Shown here: positions 54,711 to 62,431 of the stretch, one piece after another
Layout of the letters: every line of letters starts with the position of its first letter
Position numbering within the stretch: the stretch's first letter is position 1
Origin: Chloroflexota bacterium
GTDB lineage: Bacteria > Chloroflexota > Anaerolineae > Anaerolineales > VGOW01
Direction of reading: 5' to 3'
Length of the DNA stretch: 64,000 nt
NCBI GenBank assembly: GCA_016875735.1
Contig: VGOW01000005.1
Location: 39,600 to 103,599, forward strand
Notes under the pieces: model-generated
The model's database searches: none
What the model was told of the DNA's origin: nothing
What the model saw: only the letters and a program-made list of their open reading frames with translations
Translations under genes and position numbers: made by a program

Positions 54711-55761
54711 GACAATGAACAGAAAGCGCAGTCACGCTCTTCCCTCCTCGCTTCACGCCCCACACTCCACGCCTCACGCCCCACACTCCACGCCTCACGC
54801 CCCACACTCCACGCCTCACGCTTCACACCCCACGCCCCACGCCCCGCGCCTCCTCGTCATCGTCGGCCCCACTGCGGTTGGCAAAACGGCCATTGCCATC
54901 GATCTCGCCGAGCGAATCAACGGCGAGATCATCTCCGCCGACTCGCGCACCCTCTATCGCGGCATGGACATCGGCACCGCCAAGCCCACGCTTGCCGAAC
55001 GCGCCCGAGTCGCTCATCACCTCATCGATGTTGCCGACCCCGATCAGTCGTGGTCGCTGGCGCAGTATCGAGACGCGGCGGCGGCCCTCATCGTCGAGAT
55101 CAATGCGCGGGATCGGTTGCCCATGCTCGTCGGCGGCGCCGGGCAGTATATTCACGCCATCCTCGAAGGGTGGTCGATCCCCAAACGCGCCGCCGACCCG
55201 CAAGCCCGCGCCGAACTCGAAGCCATTGCCGCGCGCGACGGCGCGGATGAACTCTACCGGCGGCTGCGCGAGATCGATCCCCTCGCCGCCGCCTCCATCG
55301 ATTCGCGCAACGTGCGCCGCGTGATCCGCGCCCTCGAAGTGACGTTGAGCACCGGCCAACCCTTCAGCGCGCAACGGCAAAAGACTCCCCCGCGCTATCG
55401 CTCGCTCATCATCGGTCTCAGCCTTGCCCGCCCCAAACTTTATAGACGCATCGACGAACGGATCGACGCCATGTTTGCCAACGGCCTCGTCGCCGAAGGG
55501 CAAACCCTCGCCGCCAAAGGATACGATTGGTCACTGCCCGCGCTCTCGGCCATCGGCTACAAGCAAGTGGGCATGTATTTGCGCGGCGAATGCGATCTGG
55601 CCGAAGCCGTGCAGAGAATCAAACGCGAGACTCGCCGCTTCGTTCGACGGCAGGCCAATTGGTTCAAGCCGGACGATCCCAACATTCGTTGGCACAACGT
55701 TGAATCATTGAATGCCGAACGATTGGCTGATGAAGTGCTATCGTTCTTCGCACATTCGTGA
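54700..55761 (+). CDS. miaA: tRNA dimethylallyltransferase with repeat-encoded N terminus
   Basis: The enzyme adds a dimethylallyl group to A37 of tRNAs reading UNN codons. The P-loop IVGPTAVGKTAIAIDLAERI is followed by EIISADSRTLYRGMDIGTAK, HHLIDVADPDQSWSLAQY and PMLVGGAGQYIHAILEGW. Before the P-loop are about 48 residues, mostly repeats of HAPHSTP encoded by a tandem repeat. No start codon lies between the repeat and the P-loop in this frame, so translation must begin at 54700 or 54715 and cross the repeat, or use a rare start. Confidence 0.93.
   Translation: MNNETMNRKRSHALPSSLHAPHSTPHAPHSTPHAPHSTPHASHPTPHAPRLLVIVGPTAVGKTAIAIDLAERINGEIISADSRTLYRGMDIGTAKPTLAERARVAHHLIDVADPDQSWSLAQYRDAAAALIVEINARDRLPMLVGGAGQYIHAILEGWSIPKRAADPQARAELEAIAARDGADELYRRLREIDPLAAASIDSRNVRRVIRALEVTLSTGQPFSAQRQKTPPRYRSLIIGLSLARPKLYRRIDERIDAMFANGLVAEGQTLAAKGYDWSLPALSAIGYKQVGMYLRGECDLAEAVQRIKRETRRFVRRQANWFKPDDPNIRWHNVESLNAERLADEVLSFFAHS
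54755..54850. repeat. Tandem repeat of about 24 bases in the 5' end of miaA
   Basis: Units of the type CACGCCCCACACTCCACGCC recur about four times with decay at the 3' side (TTCACACCCCACGCCCC). The period is a multiple of three, so the frame is kept. Confidence 0.8.
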
Positions 55762-55791
55762 TTCCTCCTTCATCCTTCCTCCCTCCTCCTT

Positions 55792-55797
55792 TATAAT
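55792..55797 (+). promoter_or_regulatory. -10 box of a leaderless promoter (GH3-like gene)
   Basis: TATAAT lies 8 bases before the ATG at 55806 with no ribosome-binding motif between. A CTTCATCCTTCCTCCC-like low-complexity run precedes it (55763-55790). Confidence 0.5.
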
Positions 55798-55805
55798 TCC
55801 ATTCG

Positions 55806-58655
55806 ATGCGCCGTTTCTTCCGCTCACTCGCGCTCATTGCCATCGTGGTTTCGATGCTCGGCCCGGTTCCGGTGTCGGCCTCCCCTCGCGCGCAAACAGC
55901 CACTCCGCCCGACGCGCAAGCCGCTCGCCTCCTCACCAGCCTCACGCCACAAGAGCGTGTCGGCCAATTATTTCTCGTCACCTTCAACGGCACAGCGGTT
56001 GACGCTACGACTCCGATCTATGATCTGATCGTCAACCACCACATCGGCGGCGTGGCGCTGTGGGCCTCCAACGACAACTTTGCCGACACCGACTCGTTCA
56101 GCGCCAACGCAAGACTGCTCACCGCCTCACTACAATCGCTGGCCGCCGGGCAAACCGGCGCCGAAGACTCAACTGCCGCGCCCACTCGCGAATTCATCCC
56201 GTTGTTCATCGCCATGCCTTACGGCGACGATGGTTTTCCGGGCCAGACTCTCCAGCCCGGCCTCTCCGGCCTCACTCCGCTCCCCAGCCCGATGACGCTG
56301 GGCGCAACATGGAATCCGTCGCGCGCCGAATCCATCGGCGAGATCACCGGTCGCGAACTCTCGGCATTGGGCGTGAACATGCTCTTCGGCCCCACGCTCG
56401 ATGTGATCGAATCGCCTCAGCCCGACAGCCCCGCCGATCTCGGCGCGCGCGCTTTCGGCGGCGACCCGTATTGGGTGGGCGTGCTGGGCCGCGCTTTCAT
56501 TCGCGGCGTGCACACCGGAAGCGAGAATCGGATCGCCGTCGTCGCTCAACACTTTCCCGGATACGGCGCGAGCGACCGCGCCCTCGACGAGCAGATTCCC
56601 ACCGTGAACAAACTGCTCGACGAGTTGAAGGCCATTGACCTCGCCCCGTTTTTCGCCGCCACTCACCCCGGCGCCCCCGACTCCACCGACGCCGTGCTCG
56701 TTTCCCACATTCGCTATCGCGGCTTTCAGGGCAACATCCGCGACACCACGCGCCCGATCAGTTTCGACCAGCAGGCGCTGGGCGTATTGTTGAGCCTCCC
56801 TGAGTTGGCGGCTTGGCGCGCGAGCGGCGGCGTCACCGTGAGCGATGCGCTCGGCGTGCGCGCCGTGCGCCGTTTTTACGATCCGTCCGAGCGATCGTTT
56901 CCCGCCTTCAACATTGCTCGCGATGCGTTTCTCGCAGGCAACGATGTGCTGTATGTTTCGCAGTTCGCCGCTTCGGGCGGCAACCCAACCGAGACGATCA
57001 AAAGCGTGCTGGGCCAGTTCGTGCAAAAATATGAGGAAGACCCGGCCTTCGCTCTGCGCGTTGACGAAGCGGTGACTCGCATCATTGCCCTCAAAATGAA
57101 AATGTACGGCGAACTCACGCTCGATGCGGTGATGCCCGTTGCCGGACTCGATGTGCTGGGGCAGGGCGCAGTGCAATCGTTCGCCGCCACTCGCGACGCG
57201 GTCACCCTCATCAGCCCTACCGCCGCCGAAGTGGCCGACCGGCTTCCCACCCCGCCGACCGTTGCACAACAAATCGTCTTCATCACCGACACGCGCATCA
57301 CTCGCCAATGCGCCGCGTGCGCGCCCAAACCCGCGCTCGCCGCCGACGCATTGCAACAAGCCGTGCTGAGACTCTACGGCCCGCAGGGCTCCGGTGAAAC
57401 TTCGCTCTCCAACCTTTCGAGTTTCACCTTCGTCGATCTGATCAACTTTCTCGACAACAAACCGCCTCCGGCAACCGCCACGCCCGCGCCCACTCCGGCA
57501 GAGACGGCCACCCCCGGCCCCACGTCCACCCCCATTCCGCCGGGCATCGAAGAGTCGATCCGCAACGCCGAGTGGATCGTTCTCGGAATGCTCGATGTCA
57601 AATCGAGCATTGCCGGATCGAACGCCGTGAGCCGAATTTTGGCCGAGCGCCCCGATCTTCTGCGAGGGCGGCGGGTGATCGTGTTTGCCTTCGATGCGCC
57701 GTATTATTTGGACGCCACCGAAGTGGCCCAGCTCACCACGTTCTATGCGCTCTACAACCGCACGCCTGCGGCGGTGGAAGTGGCGGCGCGCATTCTCTTT
57801 CAAGAGATCACACCCGGCGGCGCGCCGCCGGTTTCGATTGCCTCAGTGGGATACAATTTGCTCGACGCCACTCAGCCCGATCCCGATCAACTCATCGAGC
57901 TGACATACGAACTCCCGCCCATCGAAGGCGCGACCCCCACGCCCCCCGACTCCACGCCCGCGCCGCCTCCGGTGGCTCTCAACAATGTGGTCACTCTGCG
58001 CACCGGCGTGATTGTCGATCGCAATGGCCGCCCCGTGCCCGATGGAACGGTGGTGAAGTTTTTCATCACATACTTTAATGAAGGCCTCACCGTCCTGCTG
58101 GAAGAGTCAACGACGATTGACGGAGTCGCCAGCGCCTCCCTGCGATTGGATCGCGTGGGCACGCTGGAAGTGAGCGTGACCAGCGAACCGGCGCTCGCCT
58201 CGTTCCGTTTGCAGTTCAACGTCTCCGAGTCGCCGAGCGCCCCGACATTCATCACCCCCACTCCCGGCCCCACTCACACGCCTCTGCCTACCGCAACTTC
58301 CGAGAGCACGGCCATTCCCGAAATCACGCCGACTCCGATTCCCGACTCCCGTGACCACCCCTCGCGCCCCACGAGCACGGATCTATTGATGACTCTGGCA
58401 ACATTGATCATTATGGGCGGCGCGGCGTGGCGGGTCACTAACAGCCGAGTGGATGCCGTGTCGGATGGAGTCAAACTGTTTTTAATCATAGCCATTGGCG
58501 CGTTTGGAGGGTACAACTATTACGCCCTCAGACTGCCCGGCGCATCGGCGCTGAGTGGATTGGGTTTTTGGGCCGTGCCGCTCGTGGTTTGGAGCGGGGG
58601 GCTGATCGCTATTGGGCTGGGGTGGTGGTGGCTGCGGCGCAAGCCAAAGGGCTAG
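55806..58655 (+). CDS. Exported glycoside hydrolase family 3-like protein with membrane-anchored C terminus
   Basis: The 949-residue protein has a signal peptide (FFRSLALIAIVVSMLGPVPV), a GH3 N-terminal domain (about residues 35-420; ERVGQLFLVTFNG, GVNMLFGPTLDVIE, VVAQHFPGYGASDRALDEQI, GGVTVSDALGVRAV), a second domain, a Pro/Thr linker (about 555-580), an Ig-like domain near 735-805 and two C-terminal helices. The aspartate in SDALG fits the GH3 nucleophile, but the lysine and histidine of the NagZ motif KHFPGxGxxxxDSH are replaced (QHFPGYG...DEQ). Activity is therefore uncertain. The stop overlaps the kinase stop by four bases. Confidence 0.85.
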   Translation: MRRFFRSLALIAIVVSMLGPVPVSASPRAQTATPPDAQAARLLTSLTPQERVGQLFLVTFNGTAVDATTPIYDLIVNHHIGGVALWASNDNFADTDSFSANARLLTASLQSLAAGQTGAEDSTAAPTREFIPLFIAMPYGDDGFPGQTLQPGLSGLTPLPSPMTLGATWNPSRAESIGEITGRELSALGVNMLFGPTLDVIESPQPDSPADLGARAFGGDPYWVGVLGRAFIRGVHTGSENRIAVVAQHFPGYGASDRALDEQIPTVNKLLDELKAIDLAPFFAATHPGAPDSTDAVLVSHIRYRGFQGNIRDTTRPISFDQQALGVLLSLPELAAWRASGGVTVSDALGVRAVRRFYDPSERSFPAFNIARDAFLAGNDVLYVSQFAASGGNPTETIKSVLGQFVQKYEEDPAFALRVDEAVTRIIALKMKMYGELTLDAVMPVAGLDVLGQGAVQSFAATRDAVTLISPTAAEVADRLPTPPTVAQQIVFITDTRITRQCAACAPKPALAADALQQAVLRLYGPQGSGETSLSNLSSFTFVDLINFLDNKPPPATATPAPTPAETATPGPTSTPIPPGIEESIRNAEWIVLGMLDVKSSIAGSNAVSRILAERPDLLRGRRVIVFAFDAPYYLDATEVAQLTTFYALYNRTPAAVEVAARILFQEITPGGAPPVSIASVGYNLLDATQPDPDQLIELTYELPPIEGATPTPPDSTPAPPPVALNNVVTLRTGVIVDRNGRPVPDGTVVKFFITYFNEGLTVLLEESTTIDGVASASLRLDRVGTLEVSVTSEPALASFRLQFNVSESPSAPTFITPTPGPTHTPLPTATSESTAIPEITPTPIPDSRDHPSRPTSTDLLMTLATLIIMGGAAWRVTNSRVDAVSDGVKLFLIIAIGAFGGYNYYALRLPGASALSGLGFWAVPLVVWSGGLIAIGLGWWWLRRKPKG

Positions 58656-59656
58656 CGCGGAACGACGGTGGCGACGACGGCCACGACGGCCAACAGTCCG
58701 GCCACGAGCGCCAGCCGCCGTTGCAGAGGATCGGACAGTGCGCGCTCGACCCATTCTTGCGCCGATGCCGGAACGTACACGCGCTCGCCCGACGTGTCGG
58801 GGAAGATGCCTTCGAACAGCGCGTCGCGGAAGTTCTGAATGCTCGATGGGCGGGCATCGGGATGCAGAGCCAGCGCCCACAGAATTGCGCGTTCGGTGCG
58901 AGCCGAGACGAGGGAGTTGATGTCGCGCACCGAAGGCAGTGCGCCGGGTTTGAGGAATCGCTCTTTGGCTTCGGCAGGCTGCTCGTTGGTGAGCAAATGA
59001 TAGAGAGTCGCGCCGAGCGAGTAAATATCGGAGCGGGCGTCGGTGTGGCCGGTGTCGCCGCCGTATTGCTCGAGCGGCGTGTAGTGGGCCGTGCCGCGCC
59101 CCTGCACAACGGTGATCGTTCTTTGCTCGTCGGTGTCGAGCAATTTGACGAGGCCGAAGTCTACAAGTTTGATCGTGCCGTTGGGGGTGCGTTTGAGGTT
59201 GGCCGGTTTGATGTCGCGGTGCAGAACGGGCGGCTCTTGTGAGTGAAGATAGATCAGAGCATCGATCAACTGCCGCGCCCAGCCCAGCACTTCGGCTTCG
59301 GGAAGGAAGCGGCCTTCGTCGCGGGCGGCGGCCACAATATCCGAAAGGTCTTGGCCGGGCACGAAGTCCATGATCAAATAGTCGCGGCCATCTTCTAAGG
59401 AGAAGAAGTCCGAGACTTTTGGCAGGCAGGGATGATCCAGCCGCGCCAACACCGAAGCCTCGCGGTAAAATTGTTCGCGCGCTTCTTGCTGGACAGAGGA
59501 TGTGGCATGGGGGTCGCCGATGACCTCTTTGACGGCGCACACGCGCCCGGCGAGGCGCACGTCGTCGGCGAGATAAATGGAGCCCATGCCACCCTGAGCG
59601 ACTGCCTGCTTGATGTGATAGCGATCTCTCAAGAGATCGCCCGGCTGCAGGGCCAT
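58652..59656 (-). CDS. Eukaryotic-type Ser/Thr protein kinase with C-terminal membrane helix
   Basis: The 334-residue kinase has the glycine loop AVAQGGMGSIYLADD, lysine in VCAVKEV, catalytic HRDIKPANLKRT and DFGLVKLLD, and the PKN2-type TPLEQYGGDTGHTDARSDIY. A single helix (LALVAGLLAVVAVVATVV) ends the chain with almost nothing outside, so there is no extracellular sensor. The start MALQPGDLLRDRY is chosen from kinase homology; a longer frame to 59737 is Pro/Arg-rich. It is divergent from an FHA-domain regulator, its likely phosphorylation-linked partner. Confidence 0.93.
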   Translation of the reverse strand: MALQPGDLLRDRYHIKQAVAQGGMGSIYLADDVRLAGRVCAVKEVIGDPHATSSVQQEAREQFYREASVLARLDHPCLPKVSDFFSLEDGRDYLIMDFVPGQDLSDIVAAARDEGRFLPEAEVLGWARQLIDALIYLHSQEPPVLHRDIKPANLKRTPNGTIKLVDFGLVKLLDTDEQRTITVVQGRGTAHYTPLEQYGGDTGHTDARSDIYSLGATLYHLLTNEQPAEAKERFLKPGALPSVRDINSLVSARTERAILWALALHPDARPSSIQNFRDALFEGIFPDTSGERVYVPASAQEWVERALSDPLQRRLALVAGLLAVVAVVATVVPR

Positions 59657-59770
59657 CGGGGCGCTCCGTATCGATTGTGATCTGCGGGTTGGGAAGGCGG
59701 TCGAGAGTGGTCGCTCCGGCGAGGGGCCGCCTTCCAAAGCCCCAGAGCAACTCTCGTGTGATAATTGTGG

Positions 59771-59785
59771 CGAGTATTATACTCG
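59771..59785. promoter_or_regulatory. Palindrome CGAGTA-TTA-TACTCG between kinase and FHA regulator
   Basis: Six-base arms around TTA overlap a minus-strand TATAAT, so binding here could control the kinase promoter. It is a candidate operator for the neighbouring winged-helix protein. Confidence 0.4.
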
Positions 59786-59799
59786 TTTCTACGTCAGTC

Positions 59800-59825
59800 G
59801 TTTGCGAGCGTTCCCTCTCGCAAAC
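59800..59825. promoter_or_regulatory. Inverted repeat GTTTGCGAG / CTCGCAAAC
   Basis: Perfect 9-base arms separated by eight bases lie just before the FHA regulator gene (ATG at 59844). It could be an operator or a leader hairpin. Confidence 0.45.
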
Positions 59826-59843
59826 TGAAAGCAGGAGAAGGGT

Positions 59844-60518
59844 ATGGCAGAGAAGGCCGACATCCCCGTGCTGATTGTTCAAGATGGGCCTCAGGCGGGT
59901 CAGCGTTGGCTGGTGAACAAAGACAGCATGACCATCGGGCGGGGCGGCGGATGCGATGTGCTCATCAACGACAAAACGGTTTCACGCCATCATGCGCGTA
60001 TCACCCGCGAATCCGGGAAATGGCTGCTGCACGACGATTCCAAAAATGGCACGCATGTCAACGGGCAGGGCGTGAGCGGCGCGCACGAACTAAAAGATGG
60101 CGACGTAATCGCAATTGCGACAGCGGTGAAATTACTTTTTGTCGGCTCCGAAGCCACCGTGCCATTGGCGCTCGATATTCCGAAGGGGCGCCGCCTCAAA
60201 CTGGAAGTGCCCTCGCGGCGGGTGTGGGTGAATGGCGTGGAAATCGAGCCCTCGCTCTCCCTGTCGCAGTACCGCTTTTTGGAATTGCTCTACGTTCGGG
60301 CGGGGGAGGTGTGCACGCGAGACGACGTGATCAACGTCGTCTGGCCCGACGCGCAGGAAGACGGGGTTTCGGAGCAGTCTATCGATGCGCTGGTGAGGCG
60401 GCTTCGCGACCGGCTGGAGGAAGCCGATCCCGATCACCAATACATCGTCACCGTGCGGGGAATGGGTTTCCGACTCGACAACCCGCCCGCCGGCGAGCAG
60501 GGCGCAGGGTTTGATTAA
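59844..60518 (+). CDS. FHA domain fused to an OmpR-type winged-helix DNA-binding domain
   Basis: The 224-residue protein has an N-terminal FHA domain (about residues 20-90; MTIGRGGGCDVLINDKTVSR, HHARI, KNGTHVNGQGV), which binds phosphothreonine. A C-terminal Trans_reg_C winged helix follows (about 125-215; LSLSQYRFLELLYVRAGEVC, SIDALVRRLRDRL, VRGMGFRLD). No receiver domain is present. The arrangement suggests a transcription factor switched by Ser/Thr phosphorylation from the divergent kinase, similar in principle to EmbR but with the domains in another order. Confidence 0.93.
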   Translation: MAEKADIPVLIVQDGPQAGQRWLVNKDSMTIGRGGGCDVLINDKTVSRHHARITRESGKWLLHDDSKNGTHVNGQGVSGAHELKDGDVIAIATAVKLLFVGSEATVPLALDIPKGRRLKLEVPSRRVWVNGVEIEPSLSLSQYRFLELLYVRAGEVCTRDDVINVVWPDAQEDGVSEQSIDALVRRLRDRLEEADPDHQYIVTVRGMGFRLDNPPAGEQGAGFD

Positions 60519-60535
60519 TTGCGGCTTAGAATGGC

Positions 60536-60565
60536 TTGACTTAGCCGCGATACCAGTTGTATAGT
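60536..60565 (+). promoter_or_regulatory. Sigma70 promoter upstream of the Gld-type ABC operon
   Basis: TTGACT (60536-60541), an 18-base spacer and TATAGT (60560-60565) precede the ABC operon by about 140 bases. Confidence 0.7.
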
Positions 60566-60576
60566 GATGACCGACG

Positions 60577-60599
60577 GGCCGCCGAATGGGCGGCCTTTT
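60577..60599 (+). terminator. Hairpin with T-tract just after the promoter
   Basis: GGCCGCC (60577-60583) and GGCGGCC (60589-60595) form a 7-base stem followed by TTTT. It may terminate the FHA gene transcript, or attenuate the transcript starting at the promoter above. Confidence 0.6.
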
Positions 60600-60702
60600 G
60601 GCGACGGAGAGAATTCGACGAGCACACAGCAGAGAGGTGGCGCGGTGTGCTCGTGTCTTGTCATGATTACACCCTTTAACGGATGACCCGAGGACTATCG
60701 TT

Positions 60703-61668
60703 ATGATTCAAGTTGAAGGATTGACGAAGCGGTACGGCCAGCGCACGGCGGTTGACGGTGTGAGCTTCACCGTTGAGCGCGGCGACATCGTGGGCTTTTT
60801 GGGGCCCAATGGCGCTGGCAAGACCACCACCATGCGCATCCTCACCGGCTACATGCCTGCCTCCGAAGGCAAAGCCATTGTGGCTGGTTACGATGTGTTC
60901 ACCCATTCGCTCGAAGCCCGCAAGCGCACCGGCTACCTGCCCGAATCCGTGCCGCTGTACACCGACATGACCGTGTGGCAGTATCTCGACTTCATGGCCG
61001 AATTGCGGCAGCTGCCGGGCCGGGAAGATCGCGTGGACGAAGTGCTCGAATCGGTGCACATGACCGACCGCGCCGACTCATTCATCGGCAACCTGTCGAA
61101 AGGTATGCGCCAGCGCATCGGCTTGGCGCAGGCGCTTTTGCATCGGCCCGAAGTTCTGATCCTCGACGAGCCGACCATCGGTCTCGACCCGGCGCAAGTG
61201 AAAGACGTGCGCGATCTCATTCGCGAGCTGGGCAAAGAGCGCACGGTGATGCTTTCCACTCACATTCTTTCGGAAGCGCAAACGTTGTGCAACCGCGTGC
61301 TGATCATTAATAAGGGAAAGATCGTGGCCGAGGATTCGCCCGACCGACTCCGCACCCGGCTCAGCGGCGGCGACCGCATTGGATTGAAAGTGACCGGCGA
61401 CGGCGCGGGGCTGGCCGACACGTTGAGCAAAGTTCCGGGCGTGACGACGGTTCGGTCGGTGAGCGACGGCGAGTTCGAGATCGAGACGGCGCCCGGAGGC
61501 AACATCCGCCCCGAGGTGGCGAAGGCTGTCGTCAATGGCAACTGGGGGTTGTTGGAAATGAAATCAATGGGCATGAGCCTCGAAGAAATTTATCTGCAAT
61601 TGGTTCAGGCCGAATCGGAAGAGGAAGAGGCGGTTCAGCCTCAACAAGAGGAGGCGACGGATGCGTAA
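60703..61668 (+). CDS. ABC exporter ATPase (GldA/CcmA-like)
   Basis: The 321-residue ATPase begins IQVEGLTKRYGQRTAVDGVS with Walker A GPNGAGKTT, signature NLSKGMRQRIGLAQALLHRP, Walker B LILDEPTIGLDP and H-loop LSTHILSEAQ. A C-terminal region (about 220-321) ends in an acidic tail. It matches the ATPase of Gld-type ABC-2 exporters. Its stop overlaps the permease start by eight bases. Confidence 0.94.
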   Translation: MIQVEGLTKRYGQRTAVDGVSFTVERGDIVGFLGPNGAGKTTTMRILTGYMPASEGKAIVAGYDVFTHSLEARKRTGYLPESVPLYTDMTVWQYLDFMAELRQLPGREDRVDEVLESVHMTDRADSFIGNLSKGMRQRIGLAQALLHRPEVLILDEPTIGLDPAQVKDVRDLIRELGKERTVMLSTHILSEAQTLCNRVLIINKGKIVAEDSPDRLRTRLSGGDRIGLKVTGDGAGLADTLSKVPGVTTVRSVSDGEFEIETAPGGNIRPEVAKAVVNGNWGLLEMKSMGMSLEEIYLQLVQAESEEEEAVQPQQEEATDA

Positions 61669-62431
61669 CGTGTGGACGGTTGCCAAGCGCGAGTTCGCGC
61701 ACTACTTTGTTTCGCCCATCGCCTATGCGGTGGTTCTGCTTTTTCTCATCATTCTTGGCCTGCTGTTTGTGGTAAACGTGTATTTCCTTTCGCAGCAGAG
61801 CGGCTTCGGCGGCGGCGGCGAACCGACGATGCAGTTTGTGTTCGGGCCCCTGTCCAGCCTCATTCTGTTCTTTGCCCCCGTGCTCACCATGCGACTCATG
61901 GCCGAAGAGCAGAGCAAGGGCACGCTCGAACTCCTGCTCACCGCGCCGGTGCGCGAGTGGGAAGTGGTGTTCGGCAAATGGCTGGGCGCGTGGATGTTCG
62001 GCCTCTGCCTCATCGGCGCGACCGCAGTGTACGCGCTGATTCTGTTTGCCTATGGCAACCCAGACATTGGCCCGATCTATTCCGGCTATCTTGGCCTGGC
62101 GCTGATGATCGGCGCGATACTGGCGATGGGCGTGCTGGCCTCCTCGCTCACTGGCAACCTCATTGTGGCCGTCGCCATCGGTTACGCCTTCACCCTCATG
62201 ATCTGGATCATCGGCTTCGCCAGCGATCTCATCCAAAGTTTAGCCAGCGGCTTCGGCGGGCGCAGTAACGCTATTGTCGAAGTGGTGAATCACATTGACT
62301 TCTCCAACCATTTTCAGAGCACGTTCAACCGCGGCATCATCGATACGGTGGACATCATTTACTTTGCGAGCGTGATTGCGATCTCGCTTTTCATTGCCAC
62401 GCGGGTGGTGGAAGCGCGGAGGTGGCGCTGA
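61661..62431 (+). CDS. ABC-2 type permease, GldF-like
   Basis: The 256-residue inner-membrane protein has about six helices and the family segments AKREFAHYFVSPIAYAVVLL, MRLMAEEQSKGTLELLLTAP and EWEVVFGKWLGAWMFGLCLI. It forms the membrane channel with the ATPase. Its TGA overlaps the next ATG by one base (TGATG). Confidence 0.93.
   Translation: MRNVWTVAKREFAHYFVSPIAYAVVLLFLIILGLLFVVNVYFLSQQSGFGGGGEPTMQFVFGPLSSLILFFAPVLTMRLMAEEQSKGTLELLLTAPVREWEVVFGKWLGAWMFGLCLIGATAVYALILFAYGNPDIGPIYSGYLGLALMIGAILAMGVLASSLTGNLIVAVAIGYAFTLMIWIIGFASDLIQSLASGFGGRSNAIVEVVNHIDFSNHFQSTFNRGIIDTVDIIYFASVIAISLFIATRVVEARRWR

Noticed and set aside
54755..54850. A CRISPR array, suggested by the regular repeat
   Set aside because: The units are contiguous without unique spacers, lie in a coding frame and have no cas genes nearby.
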